Below are positions 23,918-32,400 of a stretch of 64,000 bases of DNA, in pieces. Each line of letters starts with the position of its first letter. Positions within the stretch are counted from its first letter, which is position 1. Below the pieces are notes generated by a model that made no database searches, was not told the origin of the DNA, and was given only the letters and a program-made list of their open reading frames with translations. The position numbers and the translations under genes are program-made. Source of the DNA: Flavobacteriales bacterium (GTDB lineage Bacteria; Bacteroidota; Bacteroidia; Flavobacteriales_F; PHOS-HE28); the NCBI GenBank assembly GCA_016715895.1, contig JADJXH010000004.1, positions 682,001 through 746,000 on the forward strand. The letters are read 5' to 3'.

Positions 23918-25165
23918 CTAGGAGGCCTGCGCCGGTTCGGCCAGCAGGTCCTGCAGGAAGCGCTCGAGGTTGCGCTTGTAGTGCGTGTAGTGCTCGCCGG
24001 TGCCCGGCCCATAGAAGCCCGTGCGGATGCGACGCACCTTGCCCTGCCGGTCGATGATGATGCAGGTCGGGTAGCTCATCACGTGGTCCAGGAAGGGCAG
24101 CTTGGCGCTGGCCACCTCCTTGTTGGCGTTGCCGGCGTACACGATGGGGTAGTTCACCTGCAGGCGGTCGCGGAAGTGCTTCAATGCGGCGATGGAGCGG
24201 GCCTCGTCCTCGTACTTCTCGAAGGCGATGGCGATCACCTCCAGCCCATTGCCGTTGTACTTCGCATAGAGCTCGTCCAGCAGCAGGGTCTCGTCCACGC
24301 AGTTGGGGCACCAGCTGCCCATCACCTGCACCATCAGCACCTTGCCGGCGAAACGCGCGTCCTTGGGGCTTACCGTGCCGCCGTCGATCCCCGGGAAGCG
24401 GAAGTCCACCATGTCGTGCCCCTCCTTCAGGAAGGTGAGCGAATCGGGGTCGCGCAGGTGGAAGTGGGGATCGCGCACGGCCACCCAGGGTTCCTGCCAA
24501 TGGGTGCCGCTCCAGTAGCGGCCGATGAGGCTGTCGTGGCGCAGCTGCGCTTTGAACAGGAAGGCGTGCGAGCCGTCGAAGCACGAGAGCTTCAGCGAAT
24601 CCCCGTCCACCACGCCTTCCAGGAAGCGGTAGTCGCCCGTCTCGGTACCGAAGGTGCCCGTGAGCTGTCCGTCCCGCTGGGTGAACAAGCCCAGGGCATC
24701 GTAGGCCTCCGGGGTGCCGTGGCTGAAGTGGGTGCGCCATTGCCCGGAGAGGTCATCCAGTGCGCTGCGGGTCTGCGCGAACCGGCGGGCGATGCCGGCG
24801 GACGCCGTGAACGCGATGCGGTAGTCGGGACCCTTAAGGTAGTTGTGCCAGTGGCCGGTGATGGTGCTGTCGTTCAGCACGCGGCCGCGGAACTCCGAGT
24901 CGAACAGGGGCATCCGCACGCGGATGGAGTCACCATGCAGGGCGATGTCATCCACGGCGATGCGTTCCTCGCCGTTGTGCACCACCATGTGCCAGGTGCT
25001 GTCGTGCTCCAGGTCGAAGAGGAAGGGCAGTTCCTGCCCGTTGAGGTCCAGCGCCATGCGCCAGGGGCCGGAGCGCGGGGTGGCGGGCCCGTCCGCGGTC
25101 TTCGGTGCGCAGCCACCCCATCCGCAGGCGACGATGAACAGAATGAGGGCAGCGCGCAGGGCCAT
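23918..25165 (-). CDS. TlpA-like thioredoxin-fold lipoprotein
   Basis: A 415-residue lipoprotein. The signal segment RAALILFIVACGWGGCAPK carries a Cys at about 21 after a lipobox-like GGC. Residues 30-260 form a beta-rich domain of unknown function (FDLEHDSTWHMVVHNGEERI). A C-terminal thioredoxin domain has the redox pair in VMGSWCPNCVDETLLL and ends near YPTCIIIDRQGKVRRIRTGF. Such proteins reduce or isomerise disulphides in the periplasm. The ATG at 25165 follows a TAGCTTTG box with a 12-nt gap; the longer open frame adds 14 residues. Confidence 0.88.
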   Translation of the reverse strand: MALRAALILFIVACGWGGCAPKTADGPATPRSGPWRMALDLNGQELPFLFDLEHDSTWHMVVHNGEERIAVDDIALHGDSIRVRMPLFDSEFRGRVLNDSTITGHWHNYLKGPDYRIAFTASAGIARRFAQTRSALDDLSGQWRTHFSHGTPEAYDALGLFTQRDGQLTGTFGTETGDYRFLEGVVDGDSLKLSCFDGSHAFLFKAQLRHDSLIGRYWSGTHWQEPWVAVRDPHFHLRDPDSLTFLKEGHDMVDFRFPGIDGGTVSPKDARFAGKVLMVQVMGSWCPNCVDETLLLDELYAKYNGNGLEVIAIAFEKYEDEARSIAALKHFRDRLQVNYPIVYAGNANKEVASAKLPFLDHVMSYPTCIIIDRQGKVRRIRTGFYGPGTGEHYTHYKRNLERFLQDLLAEPAQAS

Positions 25166-25177
25166 GGACAAGGCCGG

Positions 25178-25185
25178 CAAAGCTA
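25178..25185 (-). promoter_or_regulatory. Putative -7 box for TlpA-like lipoprotein
   Basis: TAGCTTTG on the minus strand, exact TAnnTTTG match, 12 nt before the ATG at 25165. Confidence 0.45.
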
Positions 25186-25234
25186 GAAGCCTTGGCCGAG
25201 CGGCCATGGACGCTTGCTTCGGCAGCGGGGAAAC

Positions 25235-26794
25235 CTACAGGTCGAAGGTGATGCCCTGCGCCAGCGGCAATTTGGTGCCGTAGTTGATCGTGTTGGTCTG
25301 GCGGCGCATGTAGGCCTTCCAGGCGTCGCTGCCGCTCTCGCGGCCGCCGCCGGTCTCCTTTTCGCCGCCGAAGGCCCCACCGATCTCCGCGCCGCTGGTG
25401 CCGATGTTCACGTTGGCGATGCCGCAGTCGCTGCCGGCCGCGCTCAGGAAGCGCTCGGCCTCGCGCAGGTCCAGCGTCATGATGGCGCTGCTCAGGCCCT
25501 GCTTCACGTTGTTCTGGATGGCGATGGCCTCGTGGAGGTCTCCGCCGTACTTCAGCAGGTACAGGATGGGCGCGAAGGTCTCCTCCTGCACGATGGCCAT
25601 GTCCGGCGTGGCCTCCACCACGGCGGGTTTCACGTAGCAGCCGCTCTCGAAGCCCGCGCCGCTCAGCACGCCTCCCTCCACGGCCAGCTTGCCGCCCTGG
25701 GCCTTCGCGGCCTCCAGGGCCTTCAGGTACATGTTCACCGCGGCCTTGTCGATCAGCGGGCCCACGTGGTTGCGCTCGTCCAGCGGATCGCCGATGCGCA
25801 ATTGGGCGTAGGCCTTCACCAGCTTCTGCTTGAAGGTGTCGTACACCGCCTCGTGGATGATAAGGCGGCGCGTGCTGGTGCAGCGCTGCCCGGCCGTGCC
25901 CACCGCGCCGAACACGCAGCCGATGAGGGCCATGTCCAGATCGGCCTTGTCGCTGATGATGATGGCGTTGTTGCCGCCCAGTTCCAGCAGGGACCGGCCC
26001 AGGCGCTCGCCCACCGCGGCACCCACGGCCTTGCCCATGCGGGTGCTGCCGGTGGCGCTCACCAGCGGGATGCGCGCATCATGGCTCATCCATTCGCCCA
26101 CCTCGCGGCCTCCATTGATGATGCTGCTCACGCCCTCGGGCACGCCGTTGCGCGTGAACACCTCGGCGGTGATGTGCTGGCACGCGATGCTGCACAGGGG
26201 CGCCTTTTCGCTGGGCTTCCACAGCGTGACATCGCCGCAGACCCAGGCCAGGGCGGTGTTCCAGCTCCACACGGCCACCGGGAAGTTGAAGGCCGTGATG
26301 ATGCCCACCAGCCCCACCGGGTGCCACTGTTCGTACATGCGGTGGTCCGGGCGTTCGCTGTGCATGGTGAGGCCGTGCAACTGGCGGCTCAGGCCCACCG
26401 CGAAGTCGCAGATGTCGATCATCTCCTGCACCTCGCCCAGGCCCTCCTGGTAGCTCTTGCCCATTTCGTAGCTCACCAGCTTGCCCAGGGCGGCCTTGTG
26501 CTTCCGGAGCTCTTCACCCAGCTGGCGCACCACTTCGCCCCGCTTGGGCGCGGGCCAGGCCCGCCATTCGGCGAAGGCCTTCTGCGCCGTGGCCACCACC
26601 TCGTCGTATTCCGCCCGCGTGGCACCGCGGACCGTTCCGATCAACGCGCCATCCACCGGGCTATGGCTCTCCAGCACCTCGCCGTGGCCGGGCAGCCACA
26701 GGATTCCGGTGGACACGCCGGGGTTCTGGTCGCGGACGCCGAGGGCGCGAAGCAGGTCTCCGATCCGCTGGGTGGGCAGGGTCATGGTGCTCAT
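25235..26794 (-). CDS. Aldehyde dehydrogenase, ALDH7 type (piperideine-6-carboxylate / aminoadipate semialdehyde dehydrogenase)
   Basis: A 519-residue NAD(P)-dependent aldehyde dehydrogenase. Motifs: YEQWHPVGLVGIITAFNFPV, ALVWKPS-type TLWKPSEKAPL, SATGSTRMGKAVGAAVGERL, the Glu in LELGGNNAIII, and the catalytic Cys in GTAGQRCTSTRRLI. The ending (IGGAFGGEKETGGGRESGSD) and the QNNVKQGLSSAIMT segment are characteristic of the ALDH7/antiquitin group, which oxidises alpha-aminoadipate semialdehyde in lysine breakdown. The start at 26794 gives the family length; the open frame upstream is longer. A TACCTTTG box lies 18 nt upstream. No other lysine-catabolism gene is adjacent, so the substrate is inferred from family alone. 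Confidence 0.92.
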   Translation of the reverse strand: MSTMTLPTQRIGDLLRALGVRDQNPGVSTGILWLPGHGEVLESHSPVDGALIGTVRGATRAEYDEVVATAQKAFAEWRAWPAPKRGEVVRQLGEELRKHKAALGKLVSYEMGKSYQEGLGEVQEMIDICDFAVGLSRQLHGLTMHSERPDHRMYEQWHPVGLVGIITAFNFPVAVWSWNTALAWVCGDVTLWKPSEKAPLCSIACQHITAEVFTRNGVPEGVSSIINGGREVGEWMSHDARIPLVSATGSTRMGKAVGAAVGERLGRSLLELGGNNAIIISDKADLDMALIGCVFGAVGTAGQRCTSTRRLIIHEAVYDTFKQKLVKAYAQLRIGDPLDERNHVGPLIDKAAVNMYLKALEAAKAQGGKLAVEGGVLSGAGFESGCYVKPAVVEATPDMAIVQEETFAPILYLLKYGGDLHEAIAIQNNVKQGLSSAIMTLDLREAERFLSAAGSDCGIANVNIGTSGAEIGGAFGGEKETGGGRESGSDAWKAYMRRQTNTINYGTKLPLAQGITFDL

Positions 26795-26812
26795 GGTCGT
26801 GCAAAAGGGCCG

Positions 26813-26820
26813 CAAAGGTA
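26813..26820 (-). promoter_or_regulatory. Putative -7 box for aldehyde dehydrogenase
   Basis: TACCTTTG on the minus strand, exact consensus, 18 nt before the ATG at 26794. Confidence 0.5.
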
Positions 26821-27039
26821 GATCCCCGGGAGAGGGGCTTCCGGTGCGTTCGGTCACCGGAACCAGGGCTCCACCCGTGGCGCCCGCCCGGTGTTCGCAT
26901 AATGGTATGGTTATCAGCGCATTAGGCGGGTGGATCATCGACCTCGCCGATCGCGCCAGGATCGCCGATCAGCCACTCCGGACAGGTGCACTACTGCCCA
27001 AGGGCCTCCGTTGCGGCAGAGCGCAGAAAAACGCCCTTC

Positions 27040-27969
27040 TCAGACGGCCGCCTTCCGAAAGAGGTACAAGGAGCTCGAGGTGGGTCGGTCGGAGACGGCG
27101 CTCACGAGGTTGGACCAGGTTCCGAACAGCACACCGCGGAGGAGCGCCATCACCGGACCGTGGCCGCGGTACCGTTCGCTCAGCAGGGCGATGTAGGGGG
27201 CGTCCAGCCACATGGGCCGCACCGCGATGGGCTCGAAGCCATGTTCTGTTGCCAGGCGGTGGATATCCGAACGCCGGAAGTGGGAGAAGTGGCGGGGCAC
27301 ATCGTAGGCCGCCCAGGCGCTCCCGTAGTGCTGCGCATCCCAGCTTTCACGATCGGGCACGGCGATCACCAACAGGCCATCATCGGCGGTGAGGGCATAG
27401 AGGTGTTTCAAGGTGCCGCGCAGGTCGGGCAGGTGCTCCAACACATGCCACAGGGAGACCACATGGAACTGTTCCCGGCTTGGCACCTGGTCCAAGTGGG
27501 GCAGAACAGGGATGGCGTGGTGGGCGATGGCTTGTTCGCGGGCCTTCAGGGCGGGTTCCACGCCGGTGACGAGGTAGCCTTTCTGCTTGAGGTGACCGAG
27601 GAATTCGCCGGTACCGCAGCCCACATCCAAGACCCGGCCGTTGGTGCGGTGGGCGGCCACGAGGGCGTGTTTGCGCCTCAGGGCCCAGCGACGGGCCAGC
27701 TGGTACAGGCGGTCGGACAGCGTCCTGCGCGTGTTGCTGTGGCTGATGTAGTCGTCGCTCTCGTAGTAGCGGCCGATGGCCTGTGGGCCGGGTCTCGGGT
27801 TGGTGAACCGGAATCCACAGGTGCCACAGTCCATCAACTGGAAGCGCTCGTGCGAAATGGAGTGATCCTCGACCTGCACGGAAGGACGGGGGGCATCAGC
27901 CCCGCAAAGGGGGCAGCGGTCCAGGGTTTCGGTGGCGTGCTGTTCCACGTGGAACGATCGATCGGTCAA
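27040..27969 (-). CDS. Class I SAM-dependent methyltransferase with N-terminal zinc ribbon
   Basis: A 309-residue protein. A two-CxxC zinc-ribbon (CPLCGADAP ... LMDCGTCGFRFTNPRPGP, about residues 18-60) precedes a Rossmann methyltransferase domain: GRVLDVGCGTGEFLGHLKQK (SAM motif I), VTGVEPALKAREQA and VVSLWHVLEHLPDLRGTLKH. Such proteins often methylate sugars or small molecules; the substrate is unknown. The start overlaps the mnmG stop by 4 nt, so it is co-translated with mnmG. Its codons 5-10 (FHVEQH) are written by a parS-like palindrome at 27942-27955. Confidence 0.88.
   Translation of the reverse strand: MTDRSFHVEQHATETLDRCPLCGADAPRPSVQVEDHSISHERFQLMDCGTCGFRFTNPRPGPQAIGRYYESDDYISHSNTRRTLSDRLYQLARRWALRRKHALVAAHRTNGRVLDVGCGTGEFLGHLKQKGYLVTGVEPALKAREQAIAHHAIPVLPHLDQVPSREQFHVVSLWHVLEHLPDLRGTLKHLYALTADDGLLVIAVPDRESWDAQHYGSAWAAYDVPRHFSHFRRSDIHRLATEHGFEPIAVRPMWLDAPYIALLSERYRGHGPVMALLRGVLFGTWSNLVSAVSDRPTSSSLYLFRKAAV
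27941..27956. promoter_or_regulatory. parS-like centromere site 1
   Basis: TGTTCCACGTGGAACG contains the 14-bp palindrome GTTCCACGTGGAAC and matches the widespread ParB target TGTTCCACGTGGAACA at 15 of 16 positions. It lies inside the start of the methyltransferase gene. It is followed by GATC like the other two sites. Confidence 0.75.
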
Positions 27970-29846
27970 CGGCCCATGTACACGAGCAGAACACTGATGT
28001 CGGCAGGGGAGACCCCGCTGATCCGGCTCGCCTGACCCAGGGTGGTGGGTCGCACCCGGTCGAGCTTCTGCCGTGCCTCCATGCTCAGGGAGGTCAGCTT
28101 CAGGTAGTCGAGATCCACGTCGAGCGGCACATGGTCCAGGCGGCTCATGCGCGAGGCGAGGTCACGCTCCCGCTCCAGATAGCCCTCGTACTTCACCTGG
28201 ATCTCCACCTGTTCGATGGCCTCTTCCGCGAGGTCGCCAGCCTCCGCGCGCCAGGCCTCCCGACGCTCGAACAGGGGCTCCAGATCGGCGTAGCCGAGTT
28301 GGGGTCGGGTGAGCAGGTCGAAGAGGCGGGTGCGCTGTTTCACGGGGGTGGTTCCACGTGGAACGATCAGCGCATTCGAGGCCTCTGCGGCCGGGCTTTC
28401 CGCCTTGAGGCCGTCCACCAAGGCCCGGCTGAGCTGTTGCTTGCGCTCCACCCGCCGCATGCGCGCGTCGTCGGCCAGCCCCAGGGCATGGCTGCGCGGG
28501 GTCAACCGAAGGTCCGCGTTGTCTTGCCGCAGCAGGATGCGGAACTCGGCCCGGCTGGTGAACATGCGGTACGGCTCCTCTGTGCCCTTGGTGATCAGGT
28601 CATCCACCAGCACCCCGATGTAGGCCTCGTCCCGGCCCAGCACGAAGGGGTCCTTCTCCTGCAGCTTCAGGTGGGCATTGATGCCGGCCATCAGGCCCTG
28701 GCAGGCGGCCTCCTCGTAGCCGGTGGTGCCGTTGATCTGCCCGGCGAAGTAGAGCCCCTCCACCAGTTTGGTCTCCAACGTGTGCCGCAGCTGGGTGGGG
28801 GGGAAGTAGTCGTACTCCACGGCATAGCCGGGACGGAACATCCGGGCGTGGGCGAAGCCCGGGATCTTGCGCAGGGCCGCCAGCTGCACCTCCTCGGGCA
28901 GGCTGGTGGAGAAGCCGTTGATGTAGGTCTCCACCGTGTCCCAGCCCTCGGGCTCCACGAAGATCTGGTGCCGGTCCTTGTCCGCGAAGCGGTCGATCTT
29001 GTCCTCGATGCTGGGGCAGTAGCGCGGGCCGATGCCCCGGATGCGGCCGTTGAACATCGGGCTGCGGTCGAAGCCGGTGCGCAGGATGTCGTGCACCTCG
29101 GGGCTGGTGTAGGTCATCCAGCAGCTCAGCTGGCGGGCAAGCGGTGCCGTGGCGGGGGAGTAGCAGAACTTCCCGGGCCGTTCATCCCCGGGCTGCTCTT
29201 CCATCACGCTGTGGTCGATGCTGCGGCCGTCCACCCGGGGCGGGGTGCCGGTCTTCATCCGCCCGGCCTCGAAGCCGAGCTCCACCAGCTGTTCGGTGAT
29301 GCCGTGGCTGGCCTTCTCGCCGGCCCGACCGCCCCCGATCTGGCGCTCGCCGATGTGCATCACCCCGTTCATGAAGGTGCCGCTGGTGAGCACCACGGCG
29401 CGGCAGGCGATGTCCATGCCGAGCCCGGTACGCACCCCGGTCACCCTTCCGCCCTCCACCGCGATGCGCACCACGCTGTCCTGCCAGAAGTGGACCTTCG
29501 GGGTCTGTTCCAGCAGGCGGCGCCATTCGGCGGCGAAGAGGTTGCGGTCGTTCTGGGTGCGGGGGCTCCACATGGCGGGGCCCTTGCTGCGGTTCAGCAT
29601 GCGGAACTGCACGGCGCTGCGGTCACTCACCAGTCCGCTGTAGCCCCCCAGGGCGTCGATCTCGCGGACGATCTGGCCCTTGGCCACACCGCCCATGGCG
29701 GGGTTGCAGCTCATCTGCCCGATCACGCCCATGTTCATGGTCACCAGCAGCACGCGCGAGCCCAGGTTGGCCGCCGCCGCAGCGGCCTCGCAGCCGGCAT
29801 GGCCGCCGCCCACCACCACCACGTCATAGGTGCCCAGGGTGCTCAT
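27966..29846 (-). CDS. mnmG: tRNA uridine-5-carboxymethylaminomethyl modification enzyme MnmG
   Basis: A 626-residue FAD protein that with MnmE modifies wobble U34. Motifs: YDVVVVGGGHAGCEAAAAAA (FAD fold), MSCNPAMGGVAKGQIVREID, RTQNDRNLFAAEWRRL, GTPPRVDGRSIDHSVM, RYCPSIEDKIDRFADKDRHQ and EYDYFPPTQLRHTLETKLVE. The C-terminal helical region (LDHVPLDVDLDYLKLTSLSM) binds MnmE/tRNA. The ATG at 29846 gives the usual start; the longer frame reads through a parS palindrome and is unlikely. mnmG is frequently origin-proximal in bacteria. Partner MnmE is not in the window. Confidence 0.96.
   Translation of the reverse strand: MSTLGTYDVVVVGGGHAGCEAAAAAANLGSRVLLVTMNMGVIGQMSCNPAMGGVAKGQIVREIDALGGYSGLVSDRSAVQFRMLNRSKGPAMWSPRTQNDRNLFAAEWRRLLEQTPKVHFWQDSVVRIAVEGGRVTGVRTGLGMDIACRAVVLTSGTFMNGVMHIGERQIGGGRAGEKASHGITEQLVELGFEAGRMKTGTPPRVDGRSIDHSVMEEQPGDERPGKFCYSPATAPLARQLSCWMTYTSPEVHDILRTGFDRSPMFNGRIRGIGPRYCPSIEDKIDRFADKDRHQIFVEPEGWDTVETYINGFSTSLPEEVQLAALRKIPGFAHARMFRPGYAVEYDYFPPTQLRHTLETKLVEGLYFAGQINGTTGYEEAACQGLMAGINAHLKLQEKDPFVLGRDEAYIGVLVDDLITKGTEEPYRMFTSRAEFRILLRQDNADLRLTPRSHALGLADDARMRRVERKQQLSRALVDGLKAESPAAEASNALIVPRGTTPVKQRTRLFDLLTRPQLGYADLEPLFERREAWRAEAGDLAEEAIEQVEIQVKYEGYLERERDLASRMSRLDHVPLDVDLDYLKLTSLSMEARQKLDRVRPTTLGQASRISGVSPADISVLLVYMGR
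28351..28364. promoter_or_regulatory. parS-like centromere site 2
   Basis: GTTCCACGTGGAAC, perfect 14-bp palindrome inside mnmG, again followed by GATC. It is 409 bp from site 1. Confidence 0.72.
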
Positions 29847-29870
29847 GCGGCGATCGTGGAAAACCCGGTG

Positions 29871-29886
29871 TGTTCCACGTGGAACG
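29871..29886. promoter_or_regulatory. parS-like centromere site 3
   Basis: TGTTCCACGTGGAACG lies in the intergenic region just upstream of the mnmG start (29846) and is followed by ATCG. It gives three copies of the same palindrome within 2 kb. Confidence 0.75.
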
Positions 29887-29964
29887 ATCGTGGAAAACCA
29901 AGACCCATCCTGCCCGGTCCGCGCCACGACGGAAGAGCTTGAGGAGGAGGTGCTAGCCGGTGGA

Positions 29965-30504
29965 TCAACGGCTGTGGTAGAAAAGGAGGCTGGCCTTGGC
30001 CAGGGTGTTCGCGTTCAGCGTGTAGCCCACCAGGGCGGGACTGGCCTGGGCGTCCAGCCCCAGCTTCTCCACCCCCAGGGCATGCACCGTCACCACATAC
30101 CGGTGGGCACCATGGCCCACGGGCGGACACGGACCCCCGTAGCCCTGGCCCCCGAAGTCGGTGCGGCTCTGCACGGCCACCTCGGGCATGCCGGGCATCC
30201 CCGGGGTGCCGGCGCCGGTTGGCAGGCCGGTGGTGCCGGCGGGCAGGTCGAAGACCACCCAGTGCCACCACCCGCTGCCGGTGGGCGCATCAGGGTCGTA
30301 CATCGTCACGGCGAAGCTCTTGGTGCCGGTCGGAGCGTTCGTCCAGCTCAGCTGCGGGCTCTGGTTCTTCCCGGTGCAGCCGAAGCCGTTGTACACCTGC
30401 TGGTCGGTGGCCTGGCCGCCCACATCGGTGCTGCTGAGGGTGAAGGTCTGGGCCGCCAGGGTGCCGCTCAGCAGCAGCGGGGCCAGGCCGATCAGGGTGC
30501 GCAT
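29965..30504 (-). CDS. YbhB/YbcL (PEBP-like) family protein, exported
   Basis: A 179-residue protein with signal RTLIGLAPLLLSGTLAAQTF and the phosphatidylethanolamine-binding-protein fold: NQSPQLSWTNAPTGTKSFAV, MYDPDAPTGSGWWHWVVFDL, GYGGPCPPVGHGAHRYVVTV and VHALG. The conserved DPDAP and GxxxPCPP-x-G-x-HRY motifs form the anion-binding site. Function in bacteria is unclear. The ATG at 30504 gives the signal peptide; the open frame upstream is much longer but antisense to other coding sequence. A TACCTTCG box lies 18 nt upstream. Confidence 0.9.
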   Translation of the reverse strand: MRTLIGLAPLLLSGTLAAQTFTLSSTDVGGQATDQQVYNGFGCTGKNQSPQLSWTNAPTGTKSFAVTMYDPDAPTGSGWWHWVVFDLPAGTTGLPTGAGTPGMPGMPEVAVQSRTDFGGQGYGGPCPPVGHGAHRYVVTVHALGVEKLGLDAQASPALVGYTLNANTLAKASLLFYHSR

Positions 30505-30522
30505 GGGGATGGAATGGATCCC

Positions 30523-30530
30523 CGAAGGTA
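30523..30530 (-). promoter_or_regulatory. Putative -7-like box for YbhB protein
   Basis: TACCTTCG on the minus strand, a one-base variant of TAnnTTTG, 18 nt before the ATG at 30504. Confidence 0.35.
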
Positions 30531-30548
30531 ACCCGCCGCGCGACAGCC

Positions 30549-31817
30549 TCAGGGGTTGTCCATGCGCCACCAGGTGATGCGGCGCGGGTGCAGCGCCACG
30601 CTGTACACGAAGGCGCCGATGAGGCTGCCCATGGCGATGCCGGTCATGGCGAAGAGCAGGGTGAACACATCGGTGACCGCCCCGGCGCCGGTGGCCAGGC
30701 CGGTGACGCTGCGCAGGCCGAAGCTGCCCGGGGCCAGCAGCCAGAAGGCGGGGAGCAGGGTGACGATGGCCGGTGGGCCGGCGAAGCGGAACTCGATCAC
30801 CAGCGCCGTGATGGTCATGGCCGCCGCGCCGAAGAAGGCCGTGCTGGCCCCGTCGATCAGCTGCCCGCTGATGGACTGCGCGGCGTAGGCCGCCACCGCC
30901 GTCACCAGCATCCACCCGAAGGAGCGGCGCTTGCTGCTCTGGTGCACGTGCAGGCCCACGGCGAAGAGCAGCACCCCCAGCCAGGGCAGTGCCGCGTTGA
31001 TGCGTCCGGGCCACGCCGGCAGGTCCACCGGGTCCGTGGGATGCTCGAACAGGCCGATGCCGCCCAGCACCCCGAAGGCCAGCAGCACCAGCTGGGCGAA
31101 GCCGGCCACCAGGCGGCTGGCCCCGCTGATGGTGTGGCTGTAGGCCAGCTCGATCACGGCCACCGTGAGGGTAAGCCCGGGCAGGAAGGTGATCAGCGGC
31201 GGGATCAGCAGGTTGGTGGCGCGCTCGGGAAAGCCCAGGTGCAGGGCATAGGCCACCACGGCGCTGAGGGCGAAGGAGGCCACCACGGGGGCCACCACGG
31301 CCCAGGCGGGCCGCTTGCGCACCGCGTGCATCAGCAGGGCGCAGGCCAGCGCCAGCGCGGTGCTCAACGCCAGGCCGTGCAGCGTGGGGCGCAGCAGCAC
31401 GGCCACACCGAGGCTGGTGAGCAGGTAGCCGCCGATGGTGCCCCAGGCGCCGTACTTGTGCGGCCAACGCCACACCGCCTCCAGGCGCTCCAGCCCGGCC
31501 GCCGGGCCGTTCACCAGCTGACGCGCCTCGCGGGCGATCACCAGCACCTCCTCGATCTGGTCGAAGCGCAGCGTGCCGATGCGGTAGGGCCCCGTGGCCA
31601 GGTCCACCTTGTGCTGGCCACCCTCATCCAGCTCCAGGAAGAGCACCGTCGGCAGCACGAAGGCCGTGAAGCCCTGCACGCCATGGGCGCGGGCGATCAG
31701 CCCCAGGTCGCGCTCCACGAAGGGCGCCGCGTTGCCGGCCGCCAGCTCCGCCTGACCCAGCCGCGCCAGAAAGCGCAGCAGCACCTCCCGGTCCACCGGG
31801 GCAGCAGGCGTGTCCAC
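30549..31817 (-). CDS. Threonine/serine exporter family protein (ThrE)
   Basis: A 422-residue membrane protein joining the cytoplasmic N-terminal ThrE domain (about 1-120: RFLARLGQAELAAGNAAPFV, FTAFVLPTVLFLELDEGG, RLEAVWRWPHKYGAWG) to about ten TM helices (LALSTALALACALLMHAV, LIPPLITFLPGLTLTVAVIE, FFGAAAMTITALVIEF). ThrE proteins export threonine or serine using the proton gradient; in many bacteria the two halves are separate genes. The GTG at 31817 is chosen because TACTTTCG ends 4 nt before it, the leaderless arrangement seen at other genes; no ATG fits the domain start. Upstream frame is open but without domain similarity. Confidence 0.85.
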   Translation of the reverse strand: MDTPAAPVDREVLLRFLARLGQAELAAGNAAPFVERDLGLIARAHGVQGFTAFVLPTVLFLELDEGGQHKVDLATGPYRIGTLRFDQIEEVLVIAREARQLVNGPAAGLERLEAVWRWPHKYGAWGTIGGYLLTSLGVAVLLRPTLHGLALSTALALACALLMHAVRKRPAWAVVAPVVASFALSAVVAYALHLGFPERATNLLIPPLITFLPGLTLTVAVIELAYSHTISGASRLVAGFAQLVLLAFGVLGGIGLFEHPTDPVDLPAWPGRINAALPWLGVLLFAVGLHVHQSSKRRSFGWMLVTAVAAYAAQSISGQLIDGASTAFFGAAAMTITALVIEFRFAGPPAIVTLLPAFWLLAPGSFGLRSVTGLATGAGAVTDVFTLLFAMTGIAMGSLIGAFVYSVALHPRRITWWRMDNP

Positions 31818-31821
31818 GGGT

Positions 31822-31829
31822 CGAAAGTA
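31822..31829 (-). promoter_or_regulatory. Putative -7-like box, leaderless geometry (ThrE)
   Basis: TACTTTCG on the minus strand (one base off TAnnTTTG), then 4 nt and the GTG start at 31817. Confidence 0.4.
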
Positions 31830-31955
31830 GGGGAGGGGCGGTGCGTGATCGGCGCTGGGGTGACCAACCCCGGATGGACGCGGACCTTGCTTCGCGAAGG
31901 CGGAGTGCACACGCATGGGGTTCCGCGGTGGACCGGGTGGCGGCCGTGTCAACGA

Positions 31956-31982
31956 CGAAGGGCCGCACCGGGCGGCCCTTCG
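31956..31982 (-). terminator. Strong hairpin downstream of the small lipoprotein gene
   Basis: Perfect 11-bp stem CGAAGGGCCGC / GCGGCCCTTCG with a 5-nt loop, 20 nt after the lipoprotein stop. No T-run follows, as is usual for GC-rich Bacteroidota. Confidence 0.6.
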
Positions 31983-32001
31983 GGGATGGACGCGGCGTGG
32001 C

Positions 32002-32367
32002 TCACTCCACGGGCAGGTCCTGCTCGCCGTGCAGGCGCACGGGATCTTCCAGCGGGTCGCCGGGGCCGGTCCCTCCGGCGCCGCTCTGCGCGGTGGAGAG
32101 GTCGGGCACCTGCTGCTGGGCCACGTTCGGCAGGCTGCTGCTGGTGCTGCTCACCGGCGTGTCGTTGCTCACGGCCACGTCCGTGCTGGAGAGGCCGGTG
32201 TTCGCGGCGGTCAGGTCGGCGCCCAGGCCCTGGGCATCGTTCACCAGCGCGGTGGGTGCGGCGCCTGCGGGGCGGTTGGGCTGCAGGGGCTCCTCTTTGG
32301 AGCAGCTGGCCAGCGTGGCGCAGAGGGTGAGGGCGATGAGGCTGCGGAGGGTGATGGCGGTGTTCAT
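32002..32367 (-). CDS. Small putative lipoprotein, function unknown
   Basis: A 121-residue protein. The N-terminus TLRSLIALTLCATLASCSK is a signal peptide II with lipobox LASC (Cys about 22). The mature part is low-complexity, rich in Ala, Asn, Ser, Pro and Gln (QGLGADLTAANTGLSSTDVA), with no domain recognised. The stop is followed by a strong hairpin. It is divergent from the Rhs fragment with only 33 nt between the starts. The composition suggests a disordered outer-membrane-anchored or periplasmic lipoprotein. Confidence 0.65.
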   Translation of the reverse strand: MNTAITLRSLIALTLCATLASCSKEEPLQPNRPAGAAPTALVNDAQGLGADLTAANTGLSSTDVAVSNDTPVSSTSSSLPNVAQQQVPDLSTAQSGAGGTGPGDPLEDPVRLHGEQDLPVE

Positions 32368-32400
32368 GGTCGTGTGGTGGTTGGTGTGGGTCCGTCGTTG

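Noticed and set aside
28336..28345. Fourth parS half-site (TGTTTCACGG)
   Set aside because: Only one half matches and it lies 5 bp from the full palindrome; probably chance.
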